A stretch of 64,000 nt of DNA from Monoplex corrugatus (lineage: Eukaryota > Mollusca > Gastropoda > Littorinimorpha > Ranellidae), in assembly GCA_030674185.1 (NCBI GenBank), contig JAPXFY010000026.1:53609746-53673745 (forward strand). The letters run 5' to 3'. Below, piece after piece: positions 24,901 through 38,465 of the stretch. The notes beneath the pieces were generated by a model, which worked only from the letters and a program-made list of their open reading frames with translations, ran no database searches and had not been told where the DNA came from. Positions within the stretch are counted from its first letter, which is position 1. Each line of letters opens with the position of its first letter. A program made the position numbers and the translations under genes.

Positions 24901-27900
24901 GTAAAAGTGTCATTGCACACACAAAGTAAAAAGACTTAAAGTAAAAAAAACTGTACCTCTGCACATTCTTTTTATTATCTCAGATTTATTCAATTCAATA
25001 AGTTGCTCTTGCGAACTTCATTTCTTTTGTGCTCACCTCACCTGTCAGCATCACCAGGTTCAGTTTTGGCCACTGCACATCCAGACACCACCATCCCCCT
25101 CCAGGCCACTCTGTCTTGACTTTTGTGGACAATTTCTTGAATATATAGGCCACTGATGTTGGTTAACTTTTGAGCTATTGATGTATAAATTAATGCTCGT
25201 GGTGTATAAATTATACTTATTAAAATCATCAGTAATGAAATGAAGCATTGGGAAATTCTGACTAAAGCAATTAAGTAAGTAGCTCATTCTGTAAGCAATT
25301 ACCATATACATATTTTCATTTGTGATATTTCTAGCGGAGAGACCGTACACAAACCGATGGAAGGCAACAGGAAACCACTGTCGTAATTTTTCCCAGGATA
25401 TCATGGACAGAAACAAAAAGATCAAAGACAATGACGTAAATAGGTGCTCCGTTGGAGCAGCTTCGTCCGGTAGGGACCGTCATGCGGCGCAGGTGACACC
25501 AGACCGTCAGCAAGTTACTGCGAACCCTAAACTCAGATTTAAAAACATCAAAGTTGCAACATGGAATATAAGAACATTGTTACAAAAGGGTAAATCAGAA
25601 AATATCAAGACAGAGATGGAAAGACTTAACATTGGTATTTTAGGACTAGGGGAAGTGAGATGGAAGGGGGCAGGCATGATAACATCAGGAGAATACACAA
25701 TGATATACTCTGGTGGTAACTCGCATGAAAGAGAAGTAGGCATGATGGACAAAGACGAATCAAAAGCAGTTAAGGGATACTGGGCTGTGTCCGACAGAGT
25801 TTTGCTGGTCAAATTCGGAGGCAAACCAATTGATATCAACATCATTCAGGTGTATGCACCAACATCTGCAAGTTCTCAGGAAGACATCGACAACTTCTAC
25901 GAAGTATTAGAGATGGCCAAAGTCCAATGTAAATCACAAGAAGTTACTGTAATAATGGGAGATTTTAATGCTAAAGTGGGACAGGATAGGGTGGAGGATA
26001 TAGTTGGACCTCATGGCCTTGGTACGCAAAATGAAAGGGGTGAGAAACTTGTAGAATGGGCACAGATGAATGAGTTTATAGTAGGAAACACCTGGTTTGA
26101 GCAGCTTAATAGAAGAAAATAGACTTGGATGAGTCCAGGAGATAATACCAAAAATCAGATTGACTACATCCTGATCAACAAATTCTTTACTGTCAGCAAA
26201 AACACTACCAGGCGCAGACTGCAACAGTGACCACAATCTGATAGTGGGAAGATTTAGACTGAAATTGAGGAAAAGGAAGCAGACCAAAAACAACATCAAA
26301 TTAAACCTTGGACTCTTAAAGACAGATGAAGGGATACATAAAAAATTTAATGTGCATGTTCAAAACAAATTCAGTGCTCTGGAAGACGCTGGTGACAGTG
26401 AGGAACAATGGACAAAGTTGAGGAATTCGATAAATGAAGCTTGTGAAGAAATCCATAAGGCAGATAGAAAAGCAAAAAAGAACTGGATGACTATGAAATT
26501 TTGGGCTTGATGGAGGAAAGGAGGAAGGCAAAGAGAAATGAGGAGATCTACAGGAAGATAACCAAGGAGATCAGGAATAGGTGCAATGAAGCTAAGGAAG
26601 CTTGGCTGAAATCGAAGTGCAAAGAAATGGAAGACCGACAACAAACGGATCCTCAGGGTATGTACAGACGAATTGAAGAAATTGTCCACAGGAACAATAC
26701 ATGCACATCAACTGGTTGCTTGAAATCGAAAGATGGCACGCTTATCATGGAAAAGGACAAAATATTAGACAGATGGGGAGAGTACGTTAAAGACCTTTTT
26801 AATTACACATACTATATCGTGGCTCACTAATGCAATAAGCGGCAACGATTTGCCATTCCTGCCTCATAAACAATAAAGTCCGAAGGGACCATAACTCTGA
26901 GAGTATCCATGTCTTGCGCATGCGCATGTGTTCTTCCTCTTTTCTCGGCAGCCATCTTCCACCTCGCCTCGTACTCTCTGAGCAGCTAAGTATTTTTCGA
27001 TTTCGCTACGCGATCGATCGATTCTCATTACTGTTTTTGTGTCTTGCCTATGTTTTCGTTTAAGGGAGAAACTTATGTGAAGCGATTGGGTGGTAAAGCG
27101 AGGGTTAAGAAGATTTCGTCCGCCGAATTCTCCAACCCACAGACCGGTGGTTCGACCGGCGCACCAAAACCCGCTCTCTCTTCATCTTTGTCTCTCCCTT
27201 CTACGTCTTCTCTCTCTCACTCTCTCGAGTCATCGCAACTCAGTTATTGGTTCTGTTGCGGTGACCACGAGCCCTCAACTCAGCTGCGGCTCAGTTGACT
27301 TTTCGTCATTTTGCGGCCTTCACACTGCCCATCACAGTTATCGACTTAACTGCAGTTCTGTCGATTCTGTGCTCGCCCCCTTCGTACAGTTCAACTCCGG
27401 TTCTGCTGATACTGTTTCAGCCCCTATGGCTGAAGGGCGACTTGGGTATGGGTCTCCTTCGGGAGGCAGGAAGACCAGCACCTTGACAGAAAATGGCTCA
27501 CCCCCTGGTTAGCCAGGCTCACCCCCTGGTTAGCCAGGCTGTGGCTCTGTCGATTCCTTACTCGCCCTCTCAGTACAGCTCAACCCCGGTTCAGCTGCTA
27601 CTGTTTCAGCCCCTATGGCTGAAGGGCGACTTGGGTATGGGTCTCCTTCGGGAGGCAGGAAGGCCAGCACTTTGACTGAAACTGGCTCACCCCCTGGTTC
27701 GCAAGGCGGGACACCCCCTGGTTCGCCAGGTGGGCCAAGGGAGGCAACCCACCTATTACGGGCGTCAGATCATAGATCCGCCCCGGTTGCCTCCCTTCCT
27801 TCCCCGCAGCCTGCTGCTGCCCCCGCCCCAACCTCTGTCCCATTCCGGACAGAGCACTTGGGCGCCTTGGCAAATACCAAGTGGCCCATGGTGGGCTGGC

Positions 27901-29519
27901 ACCTCTCTGTCCCCTTCCGGACAGAGCACTTGGCCGCCTTGGCAAATGCCAAGCGGCCCCCTTTGGGCACTGGGGAACCCCCGACCCACGGGGACCATTA
28001 CCCGCGGGCGTCAGACCATAGGTCCGCCCCGGCTGGTCATCACAACTCAACTACGGTTCTGTTGCCATGACCACGAGCCCTCAACTCAGCTGCGGCTCTG
28101 TTGACTTCTTGTCATTTTGCGGCCTTCACACTGCCCCTCACAGTAATCGACTCGGCTGTGGCTCTGTCGATTCCTTACTCGCCCTCTCAGTACAGCTCAA
28201 CCCCGGTTCAGCTGCTACTGTTTCAGCCCCTATGGCTGAAGGGCGACACGGGTATGGGTCTCCTTTGGGAGGCAGGAAGACCAGCACCTTGACAGAAAAT
28301 GGCTCACCCCCTGGTTAGCCAGGCGGGACCCCCCCTGGTTCGCCAGGCGGGCCAAGGGAGACAACCCCCCTATTACGGGCGTCAGATCATAGATCCGCCC
28401 AGGTTGTCTCCCTCCCTGCAGTCTGCTTGTGCCCTCAACGCAGCTGCGGCTCTGAAAAAGGCTCACCCCCTGCTTAGCCAGGTGGATCATGGGTGACAAC
28501 ACCCCTGCCGCGGGCGTCAGACCGAGGTCCGCCCTGGCTTGGTCATCACAACTCAACTACGGTTTTGTTGCCATGACCACGAGCCCTCAACTCAGCTTCG
28601 GCTCTGTTGACTTTTTTTTTTATTTTGCGGCCTTCACACTGCCCCTCACGGTAATCGACTCAGCTGCGGTTCTGTCGATTCCGTACTCGCCCCCTCCGTA
28701 CAGCTCACACGGCTGTTTAAGGGTGATCACTTAGTTTCGTCCCGCGGCGGCAGCTGTAGCAGCGCGAAGCCCACTGAGTGCTGCCCTGACCTAGAAATAC
28801 GAACTCGTAGCTCCACCTTGTTTCCGGCGATCTCGCTACGCCGTATAAGCGCAGTAGTAACTATTACAAACAAGTAACTTCAGTTTTCCACTAATTTTCT
28901 CAAGAGCTTTGTTTGTATTGGTCTGTAATGTGCATCATTAAAAAGATGAGATTTTTCTCAATAAAATGATATGTAACTCAACACGTTACGTGCATATAAG
29001 TGTCTAACTAAACGCACAGAGAAGAAAGAATGAAAGACGGTGTTGACATGATTTTCAATCTTCGACCGTGAAATGATCAATGTTCCAACGCCGGTAAAAT
29101 CCAAATGCCAGTTCTCGAATAAAAGTAAAGGCACACATTAGAAGAATGTTGTCTGTAGAGGACGGCTGTTTTTCATTTTTCAAGTTTCGGGCTCGGGGGC
29201 CACGTACAGCGTATCGTAATAACACATGTGACAGCTAAGGTAAACAGGGATGCCGGCGAGGCGGTCGGTGGTTACTGGTTCTGGTAGCTCATTAATCTTT
29301 AGAGTCTTCAGTGAATGTTGGTATCATTTCAGTCCTCTGGATAACGCTTACCACGTACTCACTGTGGCAGAATTCCTTTGTGCTTGATAATTGTGTATAG
29401 TGTTGCCTTGGACATTTTCGTTTGAAATATAAGTGTACTGAGACGACCAGAGTCAGGTTTTGCATGTTGTAGTCGTTGATTATCTCTGTTTATTTTCTTT
29501 TGTTTTTGTTGTGTGTATG

Positions 29520-29563
<44 letters not shown>

Positions 29564-32500
29564 ATGCACATTTCATGAGACAATTAATAAGGGCCCAAAT
29601 ACATTAATCAAAGTGCAAAGTATTCCTCTCTCTCTCTCTCTCTCTCTGTCTGTCTGTCTGTCTGTCTGCTTGGATGTTTATGTGTATGCATTTCATGAAT
29701 GAAATAAGTAAAGACTTTTGAGTATTATTATCATTGTTAAGCAAAATACATAGTATTCTTGTGTGTGTGTTTGTTTTTGTTTGATTGTTTGTTTGTTTGT
29801 GTATGTGTGTGTGTGGGGGGGGGGGGAGCGACAGACAGGCAACCAGAAAGATTTCAGTGTAGTTAAGTGGGTATGATATTCAGGAGTTTTTATTTCTTTT
29901 TAATACCAGTGAACCTAAAGTTCTCATAAATGTATGTTTTTCTCTCCCTCTCTCTCTCTCTCTCTGTCTTTCCATTTTTTTAATGAATGGTGGTCTCGGT
30001 ATCGTGATCCCAATCTTGACTCTTGCATGGACATGTGTGCATACGTTCCTACTATGGCAGTAAGGAGATTGCCGTATACAAGACTATAAGTGAAATGTTG
30101 GTGCTAGTGTGAAGGATAATGGAGTCTATGCCGTTATCAGTGATCTCGATTTACCCACCGCTACCTCCACAAGAAGCCAAAAAAGATCCGTTTGATAAGT
30201 CAGTCTGTTAAAACATACTTTACTCTTCCTCTGTATGTGTTTCTTTCTGCTGTAATAACTGGTGAACTCTTGTTTTCGTTGTTGGAAGTTGGCTTATTTT
30301 TCTCATGAAACAGTGAAGGCGCGATATTTTCAGAATCGTTCTCCTCCTTTTCTGTGTAATCCCGTTACGCATTATGGCAACAAACCAGTTCGTGTTTGAT
30401 ATCTATGCGTAGGGGAGAGAGTCTACTTTTCGGTAAGATTGATAATTACATATATGGCTAAATGACCAAAGCAGTATTGCGGGAAATGTAGAAACAGTAG
30501 TAATCACGGCACACAAAGGCAGCCACACAGTCCTGCTTGCCTACCGATGACTCACAGCTCAAAACCGCTGACAGGCCGTGTAGCGCAGCGGGTAAGCAGG
30601 AAAAAACGCCTCTCGCGTGCGAATCGCTGCCACCGTGTCCGAAAACTAAGTGATCGCCCGGCGGCCGGTTTAAACAGCCGTGCTCAACCCCGGTTCAGCT
30701 GCTACTGCTTCAGCCCCTATGGCTGAAGGGCGACACGGGTACGGGTCTCCTTTGGGAGGCAGACAGGCCAGCACTTGGGCAGAAAATGGCTCACCCCCTG
30801 GTTCGCCAGGCGGGCCAAGGGAGACAACCCCCCTATTACGAGCGTCAGATCATAGATCCGCCCAGGTTGTCTCCTTTCCTCCCCTGCAGCCTGCTTGTGC
30901 CCCCGCTCCAACCTCTTTGTCCCATCCGGACAGAGTGCTTGGTCGCCTTGGCAAATGCCAAGCGACCCACTGCGGGCTGGCACATCTCTGTCCCATTGTG
31001 GACAGAGCGCTTAGTCGTCTTGGCAAATGACAACCGACCCCCAGCAGGCTGGCCCCTTGGGCACTGGGGATCCGAGGACTCCATCGGCTCAGCCCATGAC
31101 GCCTCCCATGGCACCGTACATGGCGCCATGGCAGCACTTCCCATCTATGGGATTTCCCCTTGCCTCGTTTGCAGGGTATACTTGGTGGCCCTGCTTTATG
31201 CCCGGCGCCCCACCCACGCAGGCGTCTGCCCTGACCACCACTCTGGATCCCCCCCCCCCCCCCCCAGGTCGGATTTATCCCCAAGGGGGCCTCCCCGGGA
31301 CTTCTGACCCCAGTCCGTTGGAGTTTGCCCACACTTGGGCACTCCACAGTCCATCGCCTCCTCTGTAGGCGGGCCGGGGGTACACTGACTCCACAGCCCC
31401 AGCCTCCCCTTTCCTAAAAGAGTCAGGCTCGGTGGCTGACTCGGTGATGTGAGGGGCACTGAGGCACAATACATCCTTCCAGGCTCTGTGCCCGACTTCC
31501 TTGGAGCTCTGGCTTACGGGAAATTCCCGAGGCCAGAGAAACTCCCTTTCCACAGAGTGGTCCTCACGGTCCATGGGGCCATTCCAGAGTCGCCACTCTC
31601 CCTCACACAGGATAACCTCCTCTTAGCGCAAGAGAGGTCTCAGGCCCAGCAGCGGCATATCTCCCTCTCGCAGCGCTGCCTGGCAACTGGGTGGAGACTG
31701 CCAGGAGGGGTCTGGAAGTGGATCCAGTGGTGGATTCCTTCTTGGGTGCGGTCTGGTGTCCGCTCTTCAGGACCCAGACTACGAGCCTGCTTCTCTCCAT
31801 CAGTCACCTGTCTCTCCCACAATGGTTGCTTCCATTCACTCCATGGTGGAAAGACCTCAAGCACTCAACCAATGCCCTTCGCCAGATTGTACCTCAATTC
31901 AGTCCTGTCAAGGCCAAATGCAGTACTCTTACCATCTTTGGTCACCCGCTCTTCATCTGCCAGAGCTTCCTCGAGAGCTGTGCCACTTAGGTCTGATTCC
32001 CTCTTCGGGACCCACGTGCAGGCCACTATCAAGAGTCAGGACGAAATCAGGAGGGACCTCGCCCTTCACTCTGGTCCCGCTTGCCCCGCGGCAAAGCGCC
32101 CTGCTCCGGCGGCTCCCCCACCTTCCAGGGGCCTCCACAGGAGACATTTTGCGCCTCCTTCACCCCCAAAGGGGCTAGGGCAAGCACCCCCCCCCCCCCA
32201 CACGCGATCCTGTGGACAGTCTGTCCCGACACATAGACACTTTCAGATGGAAACCCCTTGGTCCATCTGTGATGCCTTGCTCCCGGACGACTGGGGGATT
32301 TCCATTGATCTCAGAGATGCATATTCCCATCTCTTTATTCACCCCAGGGACAGGACGTACCTCCAATTCGTTTCGAGGAACCGATTCTTCCAGTTCAGGG
32401 CTTTTCCCCAGGGTTGCTTGGGACCAATCATCAGTGAGCAAATGGCACTCCCGGTCCCGGTTAGCCCAGGGAGTCCATATCACACACACCCTTCCTCAGC

Positions 32501-35500
32501 GGACTTGTTCACGGATGCGTCCTAATCCGGGTGGGGGGCCTACGTGGGCCTGCTAACAGCAGCAGGTCAATGGTCACAAGACCTCCTTTCCTGTCACATC
32601 AACATTCTGGAACTGGAGGCAGTTTTTTCAAGCCCCCAGAGACTTTCTCCCCTTTCTTAAGGGAAAACATGTTCGCATCGACACGGACAACACTACTATG
32701 GCTCGTTACATCAACAAGCAAAGGGGCGCTCGCTCCCACTCCTTGTCTCGGAGAGCGGAACAGCTTCCACTCTGGTGTGTAGAACAGTCCTTTCAGATCT
32801 CAGCGATGCATGTCCCGGGAAAGATGAACATACTTGCGGTCTCCGTCCGCAGCTCCCACACGATTCTTCCCTTAGAACAGGCACTGGTCTGTGCAGTTCT
32901 GCAGCCAGTGTGGGCAGCATGGTCCAATTCACAAGTGGACCTGTTTGCCACCAGATTCCACCGCCGCCTTCATCTGTAGGTCTTTCCAGTCCCAGATCCT
33001 TTGGCTTGGCCTGTGGATGCTCCGTCATCCCACGGTCAGTCCTGTCGGGCTATGCCTTCCCTCCGTTCCCCTAACTGGGAAAGTTCCGCGGAAGGTCCGG
33101 GCAGACTCTGCCATGATGGTTCTCGTGGCGCCTCGATGGCCTGCCCAAACATGGTTTCCGGAACTGCTGCACCTGTTCCATGTGCCTCCAATAAAACACA
33201 CTGTCACAGGCCGGTCCTTGCTTCAACCAAGGTCACGCATTCTGCACAGCAACCCGGAGGCTCTAAACCTTCCTGCTTGACTGCTCTGCAGGCCTCAATG
33301 TCTCCATTAGGCTTGACCCCGGCAGTGATCGGTGCAAGCACACAGACCGGACACTCAGGGAACGTATAGTGCCCACTGACACAGTTGGCCTTCTGGGAGC
33401 TCCTCAACTTTCCAGTCACCCCCGCGCTCGCAGTGGGCCAACTACCACGGCCTTCTTCGTCGGGGAAAAACCTTTTGTCCTCCTCAGTGAAGGGACGCAG
33501 GGCAGCCATCTGCAATATCATCAGCCAGTCGGGTAGTCCTTCATTCGCGGACAACCCTGTCCTGCTGGATATTGTCCGTAGGGCTTCCCTTCGGGAAGCC
33601 TGACTCCCCGCGGCACCCGGCCGAGGATCTCCTTCTCGTCCTCTCCTCCCTGGGACTTTCGCCTTAACGAGCCCATCAGGGAGTGTTCTCCCAACTTCCT
33701 CTCATTTCGGACAGGCCTTTTCGACGGCCTTTCTACTCACTCTAGCGTTGGGGAGGCACTGTAGCGAAGTGCACGCTCTTGGCGGACTCTCCGGGGATGT
33801 TGCTTTTGAACCGGAGGGCTAAATGTCTCTCCGCCTACTCCCGGACTTCTTGGCCAAGAACCAGTCGCCAGGTTCTCCTACTCTATCTCCATTCATCCCC
33901 TGACGTCTATCCTTGCTCCGGATGACGAAATCTTCTCGCCAGAAGCAGCACCACCTGTTTCTCTCTTACAACGAAAGTTATAAGAAGGCCATTAGCCACG
34001 CATCCCCCTCTCGATGGCTGTGAACAGTCATCAAGGATGCGTATGCCAGGCCGGGCTCAGATTCGGCTGTTTTCTCCCTGAGGCCCCATGAGATTGGAGC
34101 ATGGGCCTTGTCACTGGCGTTCACTCAGGGCCAGCCCCCTGAGTGTCCTGGACACCACGCATTGGCGTTCTCTGGGCACGTTCATTCCATCCTACCGGCG
34201 CGATGTATACCGTCTGCGCGACGATGGATCTAGGGGTATCGCTTCCGCTGTGGTGGCTCAACACCCCATCTCTGCTGCACGCCCTGACTTGTCTCATTCC
34301 TCCAGGCGTTAACCAGGTAAGCCTTCCTTCCGGGTAGTGCTATTCTGCATTAGTGAGCCACGGTATAGTATGTGTAATTAAAAGGAAATTTTCCTTCTAA
34401 AATTACGTTTAATCTAACATACTTACCGTGGCTCACGCAGAGTCCCTCCCGTCCTCCCCGCCTTCCTGGTTCCTTCCATTCACAGTCAGGGTCTTGGTTT
34501 CCTCGAAAAGAGGAAGAGCACATGCGCATGCGCAAGACATGGATACTCTCAGAGTTATGGTCCCTTCGGACTTTATTGTTTATGAGGCAGGAATGGCAAA
34601 TCGCTGCCGCTTATTGCATTAGTGAGCCACGGTAAGTATGTTAGATTAAACGTAATTTTAGAAGGAAAATTTCCTTTTGAGGATGACAGAAACGAAGAAC
34701 ACATTATAAAAAAGAACTTTGAAGGACCACCCATAATGAAAGATGAAGTTAGAGCGGCACTGAAAAAGATGAAACCGGGAAAAGCCCCAGGACCAAACAA
34801 CATTACTACAGAGATGATTGAAGCCCTGGAGGAATTTGGCATAGAAAAAATAACAGTCCTCCTAAATGAAATTTACGACACTGGAAAAATCCCTAAAGAT
34901 ATGTCAAAATCAATTTTCATTGCACTTCCAAAGAAGACAGGGGCTATAGAATGCGAACTCCATCGCACAATCAGTCTGATGAGCCATGTAACAAAAATCC
35001 TGTTAAGAATAGTCATGATGAGGACAAGGAATAGAATCAAAAGAGAAATAGCAGAAGAACAGTGTGGATTTGTGGAAGGGAAAGGAACTATTAATGCCAT
35101 ATACATCCTAAGAACTATCATAGAGAGGTCAAATGAGATGAATAAGGATTTATATTTATGCTTTGTTGACTACATCAAGGCTCTCGATCGGGTAAGACAT
35201 GATGAATTGATCAACCAACTGGAGAGACTCAATGTTGATGGAAAAGATCTACGAATAATCAGAAATATGTACTGGGAACAAACAGCTGCAATGAGAATAG
35301 AAAACAATGTAAGCTCTTTCCAAAATATCAAAAGAGGAGTCAGACAGGGTTGTGTTTTGTCACCAGATCTGTTTTCACTTTACAGCGAAAACATCATGAG
35401 AAACCTAGAAGAAGACCCTGGATTAAAGGTTGGAGGGAAAATGATAAACAACGTTCGATATGCAGATGACACCGTGCTAATTGCAGAAAGTGAAAGAGAC

Positions 35501-38421
35501 CTACAAAACCTTGTGAATATACTAGAAATAGAAAGCAAAGGTAAGGGGCTGGAACTAAACAGCAGGAAGACTGAAGTCATGGTGATCAGTAAAAAACATG
35601 AAATCCCCTCATGCAAAATAACAGCAAATGGCACAACCTTGACACAGGTTGATAAATTCAAATACCTGGGAACGATCATTTCATCAGACGGCAGATGCAC
35701 ATCAGAAATAGCCGGCAGAATCGGCCAAGCCAAAACAGCATTCAAGAAGATGACAAGCATTCTTACCAACAAATGCCTATCAATTAACATCAGGAAGAGA
35801 GTTCTTGAATGTTATATAGAACCAATACTGTTGTACGGATGCGAGGCGTGGACAGTCAACAAACAAAGCCAGAACAAGATTGAGGCAGCCGAAATGTGGT
35901 TTCTAAGAAGAATGTTGAGGGTTCCATGGACAGCAAAGAAAACAAATGAGACAGTCTTGATGGAGGCAGACACAAGTAGATCACTCATAAGGAAGATTAG
36001 GAAAAGACAGGCAACATTTATAGGCCAGTTTATGAGGAAGGGGGATTTGGAACACCTGGCCACAACGGGAAAGCTGGAGGGAAAGAGAGCACCAGGTAAA
36101 CCCAGGGAGAAAATGCTGGACGTACTTGCAGAATGGCTGGGGACGGGGAGGGTGGGGGAGATGCTAGGGGCAACGAGAGATAGAGGCAGATGGAAGTCCA
36201 TGATTGCCAACGCCATACAGCAGGGCACCTGATGATGATGATGATGATATTGTTTTCCAGGGTCAGGTTAGAGCTTAGTCCCTGCTACAGTATGACAGTA
36301 GACTGTACGACCTGCGCCTGTCTCCACTGCCTTGTGGGTTACCCCTTGGGTGGGGAAAGTCTCTGGAAGTAAACTCAGACAGAAAATCCTGTAGCCGCAT
36401 ACTGCATAAAGGGCATTGCCACAGAGCACTGCTTGTGGTTTTGGCCACATGCTGTGACTTGCCATCTACTGTTCAGCTGTCTGTCTCCTATGAGAATGGC
36501 TGTCTTACCTCGGTTTGCCCTGGACTTGTGGAGGCAGGTGGAGAGAATTGCTGATGCTCTGCACAATCAACAGCAACTTGCATTCATGCAGGGCAACCCC
36601 ACCTCCCACATGAGGGTACACAAATAAAGTGATAGGTTGGACTTTATCAACCACAATAGTCAACCATGTTATATATATATATATATAATATATATATATG
36701 TATGTATGTTGTGTGTGTGTGTGTGTGTATGTATATATATATATATTGTTTTTCAGGCAGATAGTTACAAAAACAACACTGAAATGTTTTCTTGCTTTGT
36801 ACAGTATTCTTACAAAACTTGAGTTTTCATTTTTCATACGGAGGTCCACATGAAAGGAAAGCATTATATCTGACATGAAAGTGGTGTGACACAGGTGTTG
36901 AGAACTGTGAGAAAAGAAAACATGAAATCCAGCCACAGTCATCCATGTCTGATTGATAAATTCGTGGACAAAATTGTTTTGATCTTCTTTCATGTTGCAA
37001 AGAAAGGCATACCAAATGGCCTGAAAATGAGACAAGATGTCTGATCTGGCCAGTCATGATTTATGGCTGCGCCTGGACTCTGAGAAAAGCTGATTGCAGA
37101 AGAATTGAGGCAGTGGAGATGTAGTTTTATTGGAGACCACTATGTGTCAAATGGACAGATAGAAGAACTAATGAAAGTGTCCCAGAACAACTTGGTACCA
37201 CCAGAACACTACTAGCAGACATCAACAAGAGAAGACTGAAATACATTGGCCATGAGTCATGCAACAAGAACACGGACATCATGGCAACCATCTTTCAAGG
37301 AAAAACAGAGCTAAAAAGGAAGAAAGGCAGACATCCAATCTCATTCATCGAGCACATAACCAACATCAGTGGCCTAAATATTCAAGAAATTGTCCACAAA
37401 AGTCAAGACAGAGTGGCCTGGAGGGAGTTGGTGGTGTCAAAGAGTCCAGCGGCTAAAACTGAACCCGGTGATGCGGACAGATGAGACCTTTCAACTGACT
37501 TTGTTGCTTATTCTTTTAATCTGTAACCAGGCACACCCTGGTGAACTGCATGTACTGATGGCAGTGGTGAAGTATCGCACCAAACTTCACAGCCCTCGAC
37601 AGGGCATCTGTTCCACCTGGCTGGCGTCCTTGACCCCTGACCCCAGTATCAAGATCCCTATCTGGGTCAAGGCAGGTACCATCAGCTTCCCCAAAGAACA
37701 TGTATCACCTGTTGTCATGGTGGGACCTGGTAAGATGTTTTGTGTAATTAGCAATAGGTTTGGGGGGTGCATGGGGTGTTGGAATGAAAGACATGGGAAG
37801 ACTTTGTCCTTTCATCACTATGGGGTAGTTTATTGTTGGGGTTTGCTTTTTTTTTTTCAATCTCCCGTTAAAAAAAGGGAGATTGTTTTGTATTAACAGA
37901 ATGTGTTGTGTTTTTGTTTCACTGTCTTTGTGTTTGTGGGTTTTTGGATGGATCTATACCAGATTTTGGTCAGAGATATTTACTGTTGTTGAATCAAAAT
38001 GCATATGTTTTAGAAATTAAGGTGCCAAAGCCAAGGTCATATGGACCAAAAAGGTGCCTAAAATAAAATAATTTAAGGTATTTGAACAGCACTTTCTTGA
38101 AAACTTTTGAGATTATTTCAGTTCTGTTTTACCTGTTGTGACACTCTTCCATTGTCATCATTTCTCATCAAATATTACTCCATCAAATAAATCTTTAAGG
38201 TCGAAGTGACCCTGGGAAGTACAGAATCTAGATTCTTCTGTAGTACTTTTTTGATAAGAAATGGTTATGTTAGAGTGACTTGACCATTTTTTTAACTGGT
38301 TTGTTCATTTATTTTGGTTTATTTCTTTTGGGTTGTTGGGTTTTTATTGGGGGGTTTTCTGTCTGTCTTTATCATTGATATTTTTGCATTCTTTACATAT
38401 TGAGCAAACAGGCATGCCACT

Positions 38422-38465
<44 letters not shown>

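Larger units (their letters stand above)
27050..31030 (+). pseudogene. DIRS gag-like region with large internal repeats (interrupted)
   Basis: GC-rich, Pro/Ser-rich reading frames start near 27050 (MFSFKGETYVKRLGGKARVK). A module encoding MAEGRLGYGSPSGGR recurs at about 27426, 27615, 28230 and 30718. A second module (HSGQSTWAPWQ in one frame) recurs near 27840, 27905 and 30930. Frames are broken by stops and by the transposon at 28708-30682. The assignment as gag rests on position, because there is no conserved catalytic motif. Confidence 0.6.
26801..34678 (+). mobile_element. DIRS-type tyrosine-recombinase retrotransposon, defective
   Basis: Element of about 7.9 kb with inverted terminal repeats (26817-26945 and 34505-34636), an internal complementary region at 34338-34435, a gag-like region, RT/RNase H and a tyrosine recombinase. 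It is inserted at a T run (CTTTTT|GAGGAT) of the RTE LINE with no long target duplication. This agrees with DIRS integration as a circle by recombination. The gag region is split by a TIR transposon (28708-30682). Confidence 0.92.
25330..36255 (+). mobile_element. RTE-like LINE, full-length layout, split by a DIRS element
   Basis: The 5' part is 25330-26800 (endonuclease and linker) and the 3' part is 34679-36255 (RT, C-terminal region, (GAT)n tail at 36231-36248). Removing 26801-34678 rejoins DRWGEYVKDLF and EDDRNEEHI in one frame. Other copies of the family at 5225-6290, 10322-10908 and 55615-57280 have no insertion at this point. Confidence 0.92.

Noticed and set aside
31449..32525. Single long host-like protein
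   Set aside because: The conserved text (PDDWGISIDLRDAYSH, LFTDAS) is DIRS RT/RNase H, and the rest is GC-rich out-of-frame sequence.
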